The position numbers were made by a program, and so were the translations under genes. DNA of 64,000 nt from Acholoe squamosa. Taxonomy: Eukaryota > Annelida > Polychaeta > Phyllodocida > Polynoidae. The stretch is from assembly GCA_949317995.1 (NCBI GenBank), contig OX439044.1, positions 20,546,641 through 20,610,640 on the forward strand. Reading direction: 5' to 3'. Every line of letters starts with the position of its first letter. Position 1 is the first letter of the stretch. The notes beneath the pieces were generated by a model. That model ran no database searches and was not told the origin of the DNA. It worked only from the letters and a program-made list of their open reading frames with translations. Shown here piece after piece: positions 30,201-44,400 of this stretch.

Positions 30201-33200
30201 TGTTCCTTGCCAGGAGAGGTACCGCCGTGTTTACACACACATTTCGTATCGAATCCAACCATGACACGTCTTCAAATTAAAACATACATATCCTTAGATA
30301 GTCTAGATAATCCCTCCATACGTATTATGTCCAATATATTCGAAATAAAGGAGAATCCATTGATTTTCCAAACGGGTCCGAAATTTTCGGCGTCTTTCTT
30401 ATACGGCGAGCAATAGACCTATATCTACATCCGGGCAACTGACACACTTTCGTCGGACATGGAGGCAGGTGGGAATGGCCGGACCGCGACTCGCTTATGA
30501 TGGAAAAATCAATGGATTCTCCTTTATTTTGAATATATTGGACATAATACGTATGGAGGGATCATCTAGACTATCTAAGGATATGTATGTTTTATTTTGA
30601 AGACTTGTCATGGTTGGATTCCATACGAAATGTGTGTGTAAACACGGCGGTACCTCTCCCGGCAAGGAACAAAAACAATGGCTTCGCGCAGAGCGCTGAC
30701 CCGGGCTGTATCGCTTGCTTTTACAAAATGTCTTCTCGTGGCTATAATCTTTGGATATCAGGTAGGAAATTAATACAAAATGGAGGAAATGGTGGTATAA
30801 ACCTATTAGGTGATGAATATCGAGGCCCCACGGGCTGTAAATGCTGTATATACAGCCCGAGGGCCCCGATATCCATCATCTATTAGCTTATTGACTAGTA
30901 CTAAAATCCTATAGCATACAGAGGCTAGCCGATGCAAAAAGGTTTTCACTTGCCTGCATGCCACTGTATAGATATGAATTTTGTGGTTATGAATCGTTAT
31001 TTCTCTTCTTACGTTATATTCTGTTTGTCGTGAAGGTGGTAGACTATCCAAGAAGATCACTTCACCCTTTATGGACAGAAAGCTCAATCAACACGCCATG
31101 TTTCATTGATTATCGTGCTGGACCAACGTAAATCCAGGGAGATATACTCACGGCCAATGATTTGGCACACCATGATCAACATAATAATGAATCCTCCTCC
31201 TTATGGTTATATCAACCTTATAATTGAAGGTAAGTAACGAGATTGCTGGCAGTCCTGTGACCATTAGTCCCAACTGGACGTAGGTCTATGGGTATCCACA
31301 AATAGGCACTACATGGTATTTACAGATGTCGTGTTCTTCTTCCATTAAGGACAACTTGAAAGACAGAAAGAACTGCACTGTACAGAGAATAATATTCTAC
31401 TGCATGGCATAAAAAGGTCAAGACTTAAAGAGGAAACTCGGTCCAACTATCTTCACAAATTTAGCAGACGGTGTATTGCACCAAGATATTTGTAGAAAAT
31501 ACATTGTGTAGGTATCAGAAAGGCAAAGGTTAATGTCTTCACTTCTCCACGACAGCACTTGCACACCACCTATCCTAGGCCAATACATAGTTGGGTCTTT
31601 TTTTCTGTTTCATGGAACTTCCCGAAAAAAAGGTGATCTGTCAAAAAACTTGCCCCCCCCCCCTTTTCATGCACTTTTTTTCTTGCGCAAAAAAAAAAAA
31701 AAAAAATGGGATAAAATTGACAATAGCACAAAACTGTCAATAAGAACCCTTTGAATTCAGGTCTTGTAGAGGAAAGGTCGTTGGAACTTGAAAATCCATG
31801 AGGACTTCTATCCCTATTTGACACGGTCTCTGTATTGGCCAGAAAACTATCAAAACGATAAAAAAAAATAGGACTTGTTTTTGATCCTGTTTGGTAGGCG
31901 GGTAAGTTTACCTGAAACAAACAATCGTTTTAGGCTTCGTGCCCCCCCCCCCAAGTCTTCCCACACCTACTCACTCTGTGACTTTCTGATATGGCCCCTA
32001 TCTGACAAGGGTCAGGTCACATCTAGGCCCGTCATGCCCTACTGACTGCTGACCTTTGACTATTGTGAAGGCATGTGGTTGGTCTACTGAAGTGGGCCCC
32101 ATGCATACCAACGCAGCCTCTTCATCCCCATCTCTATCATACATACCTTCATCATTCTAAAATCTGAAAATCTACTGGAACTGGTTGTCCAATCTTTGGT
32201 TTATAGCCATGATCATGCCAACATGTTGTGCTATATCGGGCTGCAAAAGTCCACCAAAATAGGCCAGCAAATGCCCATTGTCGAACACTATGACCAAGAA
32301 ATCCCTTTTTGTAGGAACATTAAAGCGAGACCTACAGCATGAGATGTCTATGTGACTAGATTGTACCTGTGTTAAAACGAGTCCACCTTGGTCTTAGGGT
32401 TGTAGGAGAGTGTTAGCTCTGTGCTAGGTCTAGGGCAGCTCTAGGTCATGCACTGATATGGTGAAGAGGGTTTGTGTATGTCAAAGTGTCAGGAGCTTTG
32501 TTTACAAACCCAACTTAGAGTTGTCTGTACCTAGAATCCTAGACTGAAATAAGAGAACTGCTCAACTTTTTATTTCCAGGCCCAGTCTAAACAAGAGAGA
32601 CCCCATACTGACGCCTAGCCTATACATGCAGGCAAACAAAATTCCAAATGGATAATCGTCCACATTTAAAGGTGAAATGATATTATTGGGAAATATGAAG
32701 GGGGGAGAAGTAAAGCGTATGTATACATGCCATGCTAGTCAAAATTATTGCATTCTATGGAACAAGTACTTTTAACTCACAAAAATATAGATATATAGTT
32801 TGTAAATGAAGCATTCAGTCTTTCTGTTTAGACAGTTTCATCTCTGTGTAGAGAATAAATATTCTTTCTCTTTTTCAAAGTGGTCTATTTACACATCTCA
32901 TCAAATATAATGACACTCCTTGGGGGTTATCCAGAGAATTTACAGGTAAAATTTTGTCAATCAAATTGAGGAAAGGGGCGTGTGCCTCTTCTGTGTGGAG
33001 AGGTAAAGACATCTACGTCTGAAGATGGGCGTATTGGCTGGGAGGAACCAAAGTCTGGGATAGGGTTTACTGAATAGGGTGGGGCTGAGGGTGACGTGGG
33101 TTCTTTGTGGTGCCGCCTGGCGCCGTCATGACGTCACTTTTAGACGCCTGCGGCCCCCTTAATGACGTGACCTTGACAGCTGAGGTCATAGGAACCAACA

Positions 33201-36200
33201 CGGAGAGGCTATTGTTGGTTGTCATGGCGACAGCCGGCCATGGCTTGACTCTCACGATGCGGTGTGGCAGAGGTGGAGTGTGTGAAAATAGTGCGAGGAC
33301 TGCCAACATAGATTCTAGAGCAAAATTGATGGATAAAAAAAATCTATGTAGGCTATGAAATCTAAAAGAAGCAAAAGTCATTCATTGGTCAATGCACCAG
33401 GTGCAATGCCGTACGAATGTGGATAATCTGTGAAGAACTGTGTCCGACAGCAGCCCCATTAGCATGTAGTAACATTTGTTCGCATGAAACAAAAAGATGT
33501 CTCTCAATTTGAAACTTCTTATCTTGATATCCGATGTTCAGATACATTTTAAATAAAATAGAAGATATCAATGTGTATGTATATAGTAGCATACAACCCC
33601 CAAAAAAAATGCCGTCAGATCCAATTCTCTCCATCCGTTCCCACAATGCACATCGCCTTGCAGGACCTTGAGCTCCCCCCAGGCATGACCTTGACCCCAC
33701 GTGTCCCCAGACAAGGCCACAGGAGAATAATGGGTGGAAGGGAAAAACACACCAAAATAAAGGGGAGAGGCGGCCTGTTTGTAGTGGTGTGGGATAAGTG
33801 GTGAGAGGGACTCGTGAGTGGCAGTGGGCTAGAGATGGCATGGACTTGGGTTAGGTATCTACACTGTGATTGTAATTCTTGTGGTTTTAATATATCTGTA
33901 CCTGAATAGTGAATCAGGGACTGGGACAATAATATGGGAGACGTTATTTCCTCTGTGAGTAAGTTATTTATTTGCATTCCTCCCTTGTCTAATCTGTATG
34001 CATATGTTCATATAGCATGAATTACCCCACATGGTTTAGGGGTATGGGCCACTCTCAGAGGCGTAGGAAGCAAATCTTCATTGGGGAGGGGGGCAGCGAT
34101 GGACCCATCTCAAGCACCTTGAATTGTCGGCTCAGGCGTAATGACATATATGGCGTATAAAAAAGTAATTTTTGTCAATTTTGGATCTGACTTTAGGGTC
34201 AGGCCCCCATTTGCCCTATCCCATTACCATATCAATCTAATTTGAGATGAAAGTGTAGCTTTTGTCCATTTTGTTATGGGTTCTTGGCATATTTGGGGGG
34301 GGGGGGGCAGACATACCCGGTACTCAGGCCCCACCTCCTTCATGATTGGGGGCCCCGGCCCCCTGGCCCCCCTTTTCCTACGCCCCTGACTCTCCCTTTT
34401 GGAAATAATTTTTGGATCCGTTGCCTTCTGCAGAGTGAACTGGACAACTCTAGGCAACCCTTTCAAATCACTGGGTCATTTCCTACTCTTCACTCCCCGT
34501 AGTAGTATATGGGGATCGTACACCCCCCCCCCCCAACGTATTCGTGACCGGTCTGAGCTAAGCCCTTTTCCTAGGAGTCTAGGACTGTACCTAAATCAGT
34601 TTATCAGAGATAAAATCACGTGCCTGTTCTGTCAACTATGAAATACTGAACTGTCCTTGAATATAAGATCAGATACTGAGATTATCCAGCCGCCAAAAAA
34701 CAATATTAGTTTTCCTGACAGTGTGGTGATTCATAGCAAACCTGTCAAGTCTAAGAGTAGGACACTCATTCTGGACTCAGAGTACTTGTGGAGTACTTGC
34801 TCTGCACTCGGATTCGGGTACATTTATGATGGTGTTATGACACTGTGTGCGCTCATAAAAGAAGGCAGGGACAGACTTAAGATGCCAGTTTTAAGGGCAA
34901 ATATAATATCTGTTATGACTCACATTCTGCTAATGCCTTAACTGACCGAATATAACATGAACCATTGCTTCATTCATAGTTGAATGATGAATTGTGAGTA
35001 TGAGTATGTATTCTACCTTTAGAAAGTATATAATCACACAATAAATAGTATAATTGGGACCATAATGGTCAGCAGTAACTAGGCGGTCGTGGGTTCTAAG
35101 GTTAAGCCAATAGTCCCAATACAACCCCACATCACCATTACGGTACTACAATGTACACTGGATGGCGTCGTAGGCTCAACCACTTGGCTCTGTTTGACTT
35201 GTGGTTAGGGGTTTGACAGTGATGATGGTAAATTATACCAAAGTCAACTCATCTAGTAAATGTGACTTGTGTTATCTAGACAAGAACTGATATTAACTAG
35301 CTCAGGGCAAACTTCCTTGCCGTGTCAGTGGTCAAGTGGGATCACTCTGGGATGAAAGGAAAAAAATGAAGTCATTGTATTTGTATTTGTGTGAATGGCT
35401 GGACAATTTCCTTTTCCTACTCGTATTCTGTGATTGCACATTCAGTGTATAACAGGATCTCTCTTGCATTCTTAAGGATTTAAGTATTTCACTCTGAATC
35501 TAAACATACCTTTTTCAGTTAATATCTAATGAAATAAATTGCATTCCTGTGCTGTAAGTGCTATACAGATGTGCACACGTATATCTGTGAAAGAGAGGGC
35601 TATCATAAATCAATAGAAATTGACCTCTATGATTTACAACATACCCCATTCATTGTGCAGACCTAGATATAATATGTACCATATGCCAATACTGTTTTGA
35701 CAACCCAGTGCAATCAAATGGCCAAATTACTTCTAAACAGGACATTGCAAGGCACTAAACCACCATCGTGATGTTATCGTAAATGTCCACTACAGTCATA
35801 GTCTGGTGTCAACAGGGCAGGACTATAGCCTGGGGCAGACCATTGTAGGTGTCCCTCAAGTCTCCCTTACCAACCCCTGATAACGCACTCCAACGACTCA
35901 CACATTATTTCTGGGGCCAATTTGCTCAGTGGAATGAGCAACTCGGTCCGTGGCCTACTTTCGTAGGAGCTGCTCTTATATGATCCATGTGCCGTTCAGA
36001 TATTGGAGGTCTCTACTGTACTTAGTATCCACAGTCCCAATCCATCCAACTGTTCCTGACCTGAGGGTAGGAGCTGGGGTATGGGAAGGGGAGGGGCAGG
36101 GAGCCTGGGATGGGTTTCTACTCAGTTCTCCCCAGACCAATCAGCATATCTTTGACTGGAGAAGATGAGGTTCCAGATAAAAACAGGCCAAAACAGAAAA

Positions 36201-39200
36201 GGGAGGGAAACATGCCATGTCTGTTTTCTCTGCAAACTCAAGATGTGTACAGAAAGGGACAGCTGAATGTGGGTCATTCTCTGCTAAATCCCTTTCTGAG
36301 AAATCCGATCAATTCACGAAGCTCAGAAGAAATTGAAGGATTTAAAGGTAAATTGGAAAACTAACAGAAGACTGCAAGGGAAAAGTCCCCTTTGCCTATT
36401 TGAAATCTGCCTGTATAAATTCTGTATACAACCTACAAGGTTTGAATCACTGAAAAAAAATGTACCAGAGCTTGGTGTGAAGAGCAACAAGTTCTCCACT
36501 GGCACCAGCTGCTCACTGGGTCACGTGATGCGTGAGCTGCTCACTGATCACGTGATCACTGACCTATAGTCCTTTGCTATTGCATGCCGGGAGCTATTAT
36601 CCCCACTTATGGCCAGTCTAGCCTTGTGAATGCTACTAGCTGATCCCTTGATACTCTTTTCCGTTTCCATCATTTTCTTATTTTGCACTGGTGCATAATA
36701 AATATGAGGACCACTCTGTCAGATTTCTATGGTATAGAAACATCATTTCTTCTCATTGATGGCTTTCTTTGCATTCATGGGCTACGAATGTATAATGCAC
36801 TCATTATTGGGGTGCAGGGGGTCATGGTGACTGGGTAGATCTAGTAGAGCGAAATGATGGAAAGTGAGACGGGCTGGGGTCTTTTTGAAATACTTTAAAT
36901 TCCCGTATATAACCAGAGCCCTCCTGCGGCTCATAGGATGTTCCCAGAGTCTGGGCGTGGCTTATGTGTGGGTCATTGACCTTAGAGAACATTACTAAAC
37001 CATAAAATGTCAAGCGATGTGGCTTAAAATTCCGAAGATAGGGATGCGGCTTATAAAGGAGGCCCGGGCACCTGCTGTACGTGTTGTCCCCATACCCCCT
37101 AAGCAGGGACTATTTGCTCCATTATCTCTACTATCTCTGCCTACCTGAATCATCCTCTTACCCCCCCCCCATAGACTGGGACCACATCAGGTCTTCCATC
37201 TTATTAGGGCCACTGAGGTAATTATAGGCATCAATGATTGGATCTGTCCACAGACTCTCTCTTGTGAGCAATCCATTCCAATACTGTCCACACTGATGCA
37301 GGTTCGTTTATCACTGTCCAAAGACTCATGGTCAATCATCAATCTTTGGACAATAGGGTAACAGGTATTGTTGGCAGAACAATATCATATCTTTTTTTTT
37401 TAGCAGAAAGTGATGTTCTGTGGTGGAATGGCATCGTGAAAATTGATCTACATTTGACTTTCTCTCTACAATTTGCTTAAAGTATTTTTTGCTTAGAAAG
37501 TGTTTCGGTGCTTATCTATTACAGTCCACAAATGGAATTCCATGTTTCTCTCTAAACAAATGAATATCAATATTAATTTAAATATAGTTTCAAGTTAAGA
37601 ACTACCAGTGGATAATTACAAGGTTACTAGTCCATATTCTGGTCTCATCCCATGAATAGGAATGACTCCAGAGAGTATTGCAATCATTTTATGTATTCTC
37701 AATAAATCACATGTGTCTATTCAGTCTCGTATACAAAAACCAAAGACCAAAAATTCCCCATCATTGTCATCAAACTGATTTAGCCCTGTGCCATGGACTG
37801 ACAACTGTCCTTTAGCTTACTCTATACTGGGACTTCATGCCAAGACCAGCAACAAATGTGTCATGTGCGCGCATGGGAATGCAACTAAAATAGATTTAAT
37901 TGCCAATTAAGAGTACACGCCAAATACATCCCTACCAAGTGGTAGAGATTTAGCATGTTTTAATATGATTATAACTTCAAGGCAGATTTAAATTTCACAG
38001 TTCCTACTAATTAAGGAAGATACATGAGCAACAACAAAGGGTGTATGTCACGGTTTTTGGAATAACAGGGCGGTATGTTTGCCATTCCCTTATCAAAAAG
38101 AATCCCCCATGGCTGAAGAAGTTGGGGCCATTGATCATCATATATTTCTCATAGTCGTTTAATAACTAACCTCAAATGAAATCCTTAAAATGACTGATAT
38201 ATTTTGGTAAAAAAAAAAGATATCATCTTTCTTTGAATCATTTTCCATGGCCCTTTGTTTCTATACATTATGGATAAACACATCAGCTGAAGACATTCGT
38301 TTTGAGCTGTGGAGCCTCTCAGATGTCTTAATAGGTAGATAGCAGGCTGGGGGTTTGGTGTGGTAGGTGGGTCGTATGTCATCTTTATTTCTCTGATGGG
38401 AGATAAGACGACCACAGTTCTCTATGATCCAGTGGCCAAATGGGCCAGTGTTATACACCAAGGACATCTTACATATACACTAACAATAGTAACATAACAT
38501 TACTTCCTGTATAGCCTACTGTGTGTGCGTACCCCTACAATTTTGTAGGTGAAAGGCAGATGTATCTAAAATTTGGTGTAAAGAATATCACATATTTCGC
38601 CATTACACCCAGTCTGAGTGAAGATGACAGGCTTTGATTTTTTTTTGTAGAATCTTCCAAGTTATTTGAGTTCGTCCCTGTTTTTACAAGTAAGCATACA
38701 AACAAAGTTATATCATTATATTATTATGGTGGTACAAATTAAGAAATGTCAGTGAATACATGCCATGGTATATTTGTTGAAAACCTGTATCTTAATTCTT
38801 AAACCAGTCAAGAAGGACCTCTTCACATAACAACACTGCTACATAAGTCTGCCCTGGAGGAGGACTACAGTATGTATACACATACAGGAGGAAGAGTACC
38901 CGCTGAATGAGGTACTCCATCATGTAAAGCAGGCCCCAATCCCACCCCTGTAAACTGTCACTGCAAAGTCAGCCCAAAATGAAAACTACAGTATTTAATT
39001 ATTCAACACTTCTCCAGTCGACTCCCGGCACGACTCCATTCCATGCTCCTTAAGGATAGACCTCAGTCTGATTCTCTTGTCATTTAACCCTTTAAAGGGC
39101 ACATGCATGGTCTGATAATGCATCATGCCGATGACACATAAATATAGCCCTGGTGATGCTCCCCGCCAGGTCTACATCCATGCATCATGGTCACACCGCA

Positions 39201-41396
39201 TGGTTGATACACTGCTGATAGGTCGGCATGATACTCCGATGCAGTGCTGGTGAGTAGAAACGCCATCACTGCATTGATGCATCATGATGACCAAGAAATT
39301 TGAAGCAGTATGTGGTCTTTAAAGGGTTGATATTGGAGAACACCCCAGTGTCATGGACTACTTAAAGTGGTTAATAATTAAGGTGTTTCTGGGTGGGGTT
39401 TGTTATTCTGGGTACAGTTATTCACCAGTCATGGAATTAACCTGGGAAATATTTGGAGTTCGAAATTAAATATTTAGCAGAATTTGCATGATGTCCGAAT
39501 AGGGGCTCCCTTGATATGATAAATTACTAGCAAATACATTTCTTCTCTATCTACCCGGTAACTACCGTAAATCGTAGTTGGTTATAAGTCCAAAGAATTA
39601 CTAAGATGAAATTCAAACCTGAGCCATTTTACTATGTTGCCTGATTCCTGAAAAAGGTCCAGAAGGACCGAAACAGGAATTCTACTCACAAAATGTGGCT
39701 CAACCTCATTTACATAGCAAATATAGGGAACATATTCTATTTACTTGATTCTATTCAAGTTATGAAATAGCACATTATTTCTGTAATAGAGTGGGCCTCT
39801 GCTGCACGTGGGCTCATGATATCCCACACCCCACCACTGGCCACGTCTGACCTCTCACCACCCTATGTAATACATGTATGTCAGATGTCAATATAGTCAG
39901 CTTACGTGACGTTACAACATGGCTGATTCCCCTAATCCATGGACAGACTAGCGTTAATGCCATGGACGTGCTTTTCCACACTATGGACATGCACTCTCTT
40001 TAATACTGCTAGAAATAGAGACCCTAGGAACTACCTCTAGGACACACAAGTCCCTGAGACAGGTGTTACTCTCTATATACTACTCACACAAGAAATGGAT
40101 GACTCAGATGATGTTTGCTGGTACTAGTATACGTCAGCACATGAGTAGAGCATGCTATATTCTGATGTACGACGACAGCTTTGCCATGTGTTTCACGAAC
40201 CATAAAACAGTTACCGGGTACCATGAATTATAGTGCCCTAAAGACAACACACAGAATACTCTCCGAACGTCTACATCAACACACAATACTCTATACATAC
40301 TGGTCCGATTCTTTAAATATCAATGGGTAGAAAGTGGTTTCTTGATTTTTTTTTCAGATTTCCTCCCAGCTCTGCAAGTAAAACTACAGTGTATTTCTAT
40401 TTCTCTCAACCCTCCCCCTCCCCTTTCTTCAAACATTTTACTATAATTCCAAAACCTCAGCATGCCATCTCGTCCATTATTCCCACCATATTTATTATGG
40501 CAATGTCAGTAGGGCAGAGAGGGGCGGTGTCGTGACTCTGATTTAGATAACATCCTACATGGCTTTTATCGTCTTTTAAATAATAAAAAGTGACAGATTG
40601 TGTTTAATGGAGGGGCTGACTACAAATCATGAGACATCTCCAGCCGACATTGGCCGGATCTACCTCAGACAGATACCGTCACGCCACTAGTGGCCGAGTG
40701 GGAAGAGGGGGGGGGGGGTGAGTGAGGTTACTGGGGTAGGAGGGTGGACAAAGATGGATAATAGAGAAAAGATATCAATATCACTAAAATATTCTCCTGT
40801 CTTACAATGCGCAATCTAATAAAATGATTTACATGTTTCAGTCATTTTGGATCGGATATTCACCAAGACAGTTATCACGTTGTGTAAACGTACCCTCCTA
40901 TATCTGTCAAGGTGGGCTGCTACACTTCTTTTTTTTGTACTCCATGTAGTAAATTCGCTTGTATAAGCCGCATCCTGACTTTAGGCCTGAAATTTGGTAG
41001 TTTAGTACGGTTCCACAATACTTAATACCCTAGTATACCCTAGTATAAGCCGCACTCAGACTTTGGGACAATCATATAAGCCTAATTTTAATTTGGTTCT
41101 GGTACTTTTTTGTATAAGCTGCGGCTTATACCAGAGAACTTACGGGTATATTTCCATTTTTTCTCTCAGCTTATAAGGGTTAATAGAGTGCAAAGGGTGC
41201 CTACATGGGCGTTGATTCAGACATGATGGTGGTTGAGTTCAGTAAGAGGGTTGGAGTCAGTCTGCATGCTGTCTTCAATGGAGTTTAGTCTACATGTATA
41301 AGACACGGAGTGGGGTGTTCATGGATTTCATTTTGAACAATGTGTAGGAAACTACATCAGAGAACATTGTAGCAGCTTGATTTGTACTTGATAGCC

Positions 41397-41427
<31 letters not shown>

Positions 41428-44400
41428 ATAGATACCCGGTATATACTCTCCATATGAGAAAATCTCAAGGAGTAATGGAGTACAGTTCTTTTCAGCTAAA
41501 TCAATGAATCATTAATTTACATGAACTGGAAACAGTCTGTTTCCTGATTTTTATTTAATCTGAAACTGCTGGTTTGTTTGTTCCAACATTATAGCAAAAA
41601 AATTGGTGTTTGACGCCAAAGTGCAAAAAATCCCCATGCTGAGTCTCCTCATCTTTCAGTAACACTCTCTAGTGTTATCCTAATTTTTCAAATGAAAATT
41701 TAGAAAGAAAATTAGGCAATGCCTAACACCTTGTGTACCTCAATTAAGCACCTGATGAGATCTACTAGGATCGAAACCTTTTTTCAGTCACCCCCCTCTA
41801 TCATCCAAATCAGTGATAGGTGCTAAATATCTGCTTGGCACAAACAACATCATACCTGGAGATTGACAATCTCCAGGGTTGATGGACCCCAAAGAGAGGC
41901 TTTGTGGTCAGGTGACCAACAATTTTGTGTACCACACAATTGTTGTCTTGGAGACCCCCCATAGTTACTGGAGGAGGGCAGTTGGCAACCATGCCATTTG
42001 AATCAAGGTAGTGCTGAGGTGAAGTTGGGCCCCATCCCTTGTCTCATTAGTATTGATAGCCTCAAAATATCAAAGTCACCCCCCCCCCCCCATAAATGCT
42101 AGGAAATTTTTTCATTGGATCTGGGAAAATTACGAGGGTCATCTTTTTAGACCAAACATGTAGGAAATCACATCCCTGGGGGTTGTAAAAGGGTGACTGT
42201 TTGGTAGTTCCTAGAAATGTTCCAAAAATTAGAAAATATTCCCTAGAAATCCAGAACTGGTGATAACCGAATAATTGAACCTCTAGATTGTATTCTACAG
42301 ATTCCTACTAGTTTCGGCCTTTTCAGGCCTTCATCAGGGAATACAATGTATTCAATACGTATCAGGAATATCATTAATGACTCGTTTCAGACAGTGGTGG
42401 TGGAGTTGTTCACCTTGGTGACTTAAGAATAGGCTGATGTGATTGACATTGTTGATATGAATAAGTATGTATGAATGACATGTTCCAACTGATTCCCTAT
42501 GATATATACGATGTCCATTGATATAAAAACGTTGATTTGAATAAATATGCATGAATAATATGTTGCTATCTGATTCCTTATGATGTATACGATGTCCATC
42601 GATCACATCTACACTGAATAACTCAACTGATAAAAATCATCCTATATTGTTGTACCTGATTTTAATTCAAAAGTAATAAAACTTTGAATTATACTTGACC
42701 GAGTCTGGTTTTGTGTGATATACATTTCTAAAGTTAAAAGAATTATAATTAATTGATAGATAAGGCCACACCAAAAAAAAATAAGTTGGGTCTACGGATT
42801 TCGCTCTCCATATTTTCGGAAATACAATTTTTTTTCTGTGAAAAAAATCTTGTCTACGGATTTCGCCTGCTTCACTTTCTACAAGTTTTCTCTTTGTGAT
42901 GTTTGGCAAAAACATTTTTAAAATAAAATTTTTTCGCTCACCTCACTTTTCCAGCAAGGAATCCATTGGACGCCAAAAAAATCTTTAAAAAAAAAAAAAA
43001 ATCGCTCACTCGCACCATTTTTTCAAAACCAAAATCCGTAGACCAAGTTATTTTTTTGGTGTGACCTAATGACAGAAGTATGCATGAGATAGCATTTAAT
43101 TTATACACTCATACATCGTATGGATACATAAGCCATCTATAACAGTGAGTGTATGTTACAGGGCAAGGTATTCACAGCGACAACATGTCTTTTTTTTTTA
43201 GTTTGTGCATGACTATGTGGGGCCATTACTGTGGCTAAAAATAGAAAATCATGTCAACCAAATCCACGAACGTATCAAAAGTTATAGGGTTATAAGTACA
43301 GTGTATTCATGAAAGGGGCAGTATAAATAATGAAAATGGTCCTCCTACCATAAATGTGGACTGTGGTCTCTCCCCTCTCATACTCATAATACTGTCAGTA
43401 AATACATTTTTGTATCCTCCCTGCTGTGCCACTTGAATAATCATAATGACTGACAGCTAAAAGTCAACACACTGGGAGCAGTCATTTATAACCACTTTTT
43501 GGCCATATCATGATTTATGGCCTTAGCCGTGCACTTAGAGGGTAGTTAATTAAGGCTGACTAATAGGCTAACTGTATAATTGATCACCCAGTGACCAGCG
43601 TGGCTCAATGTGTGTGTGTGTGGGGGGGGGGGCATGTGCCTCCTCCCAATCCAGCCTCTCAGCCTCTCCTAGGCCTCACAAGCCAAAACTCCTACCCCGG
43701 TGATCCAATCCCTACCATACACACGTTAGTACATGTATAAAAGTCCCAATTTAATAATAGTATCACAATAATGTAGATGGAGTCAAATTATGAGAGCCAA
43801 CATGAGGAACTCTAATCCTTAAAAGGCAGGAGTGTATCAGCACATCATTGGAGCATAATGCCGACCCTCCGGTGATGTATCAACCCCACTGGTGCCCTGG
43901 CGAGTTACTCGCCAGGGCTGCATCCAAGCATCATGACGACCAATGGGCTAATGGGGGTATTTCTTATATTGCTATTCTGCAATTTCTTTCTTATTGCTGA
44001 TAACACTTTTTTCTGCTCATTTCTCACGGTCACCACAAAATAAAGTGAGTGAGTGAGTGAGTGAGTGAGTGAGTGAGTGAGTGAGTGAGTGAGTGAGTGA
44101 GTGAGTGAGTGAGTGAGTAATAGATATTTAACGCCATTTCGACAGCAAAGGTCATATCCATGGCGAGAACTACATTACACAACCACAAAATAAAGCAACG
44201 AAAACTTGTTTCTAGACTAAACATATCTAACAGTATACATTGCATAGACATACTCTGAGATATAAATCTTCATGAGGCAGCTGCTGACCGAATCCTTTGT
44301 TATATATGTTTCGGCATATACCAATGGCCCAACAGGAGGCCCTTGTAACAATATTGACTCTTCTGAATGGACCTGTCACTCGCAATTTGTCTAATGGCCT

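Larger units (their letters stand above)
34389..39083. other. Intron sequence, few features
   Basis: C run at 34523-34535, palindromes GAGCTGCTC at 35967 and 36534, TCACGTGA pair at 36.52 kb and a MITE fragment at 36.9 kb. No exon found. Confidence 0.5.

Noticed and set aside
33389..33841. 150-codon minus-strand open frame
   Set aside because: The GC-rich block is open in several frames on both strands; composition explains it better than a gene.
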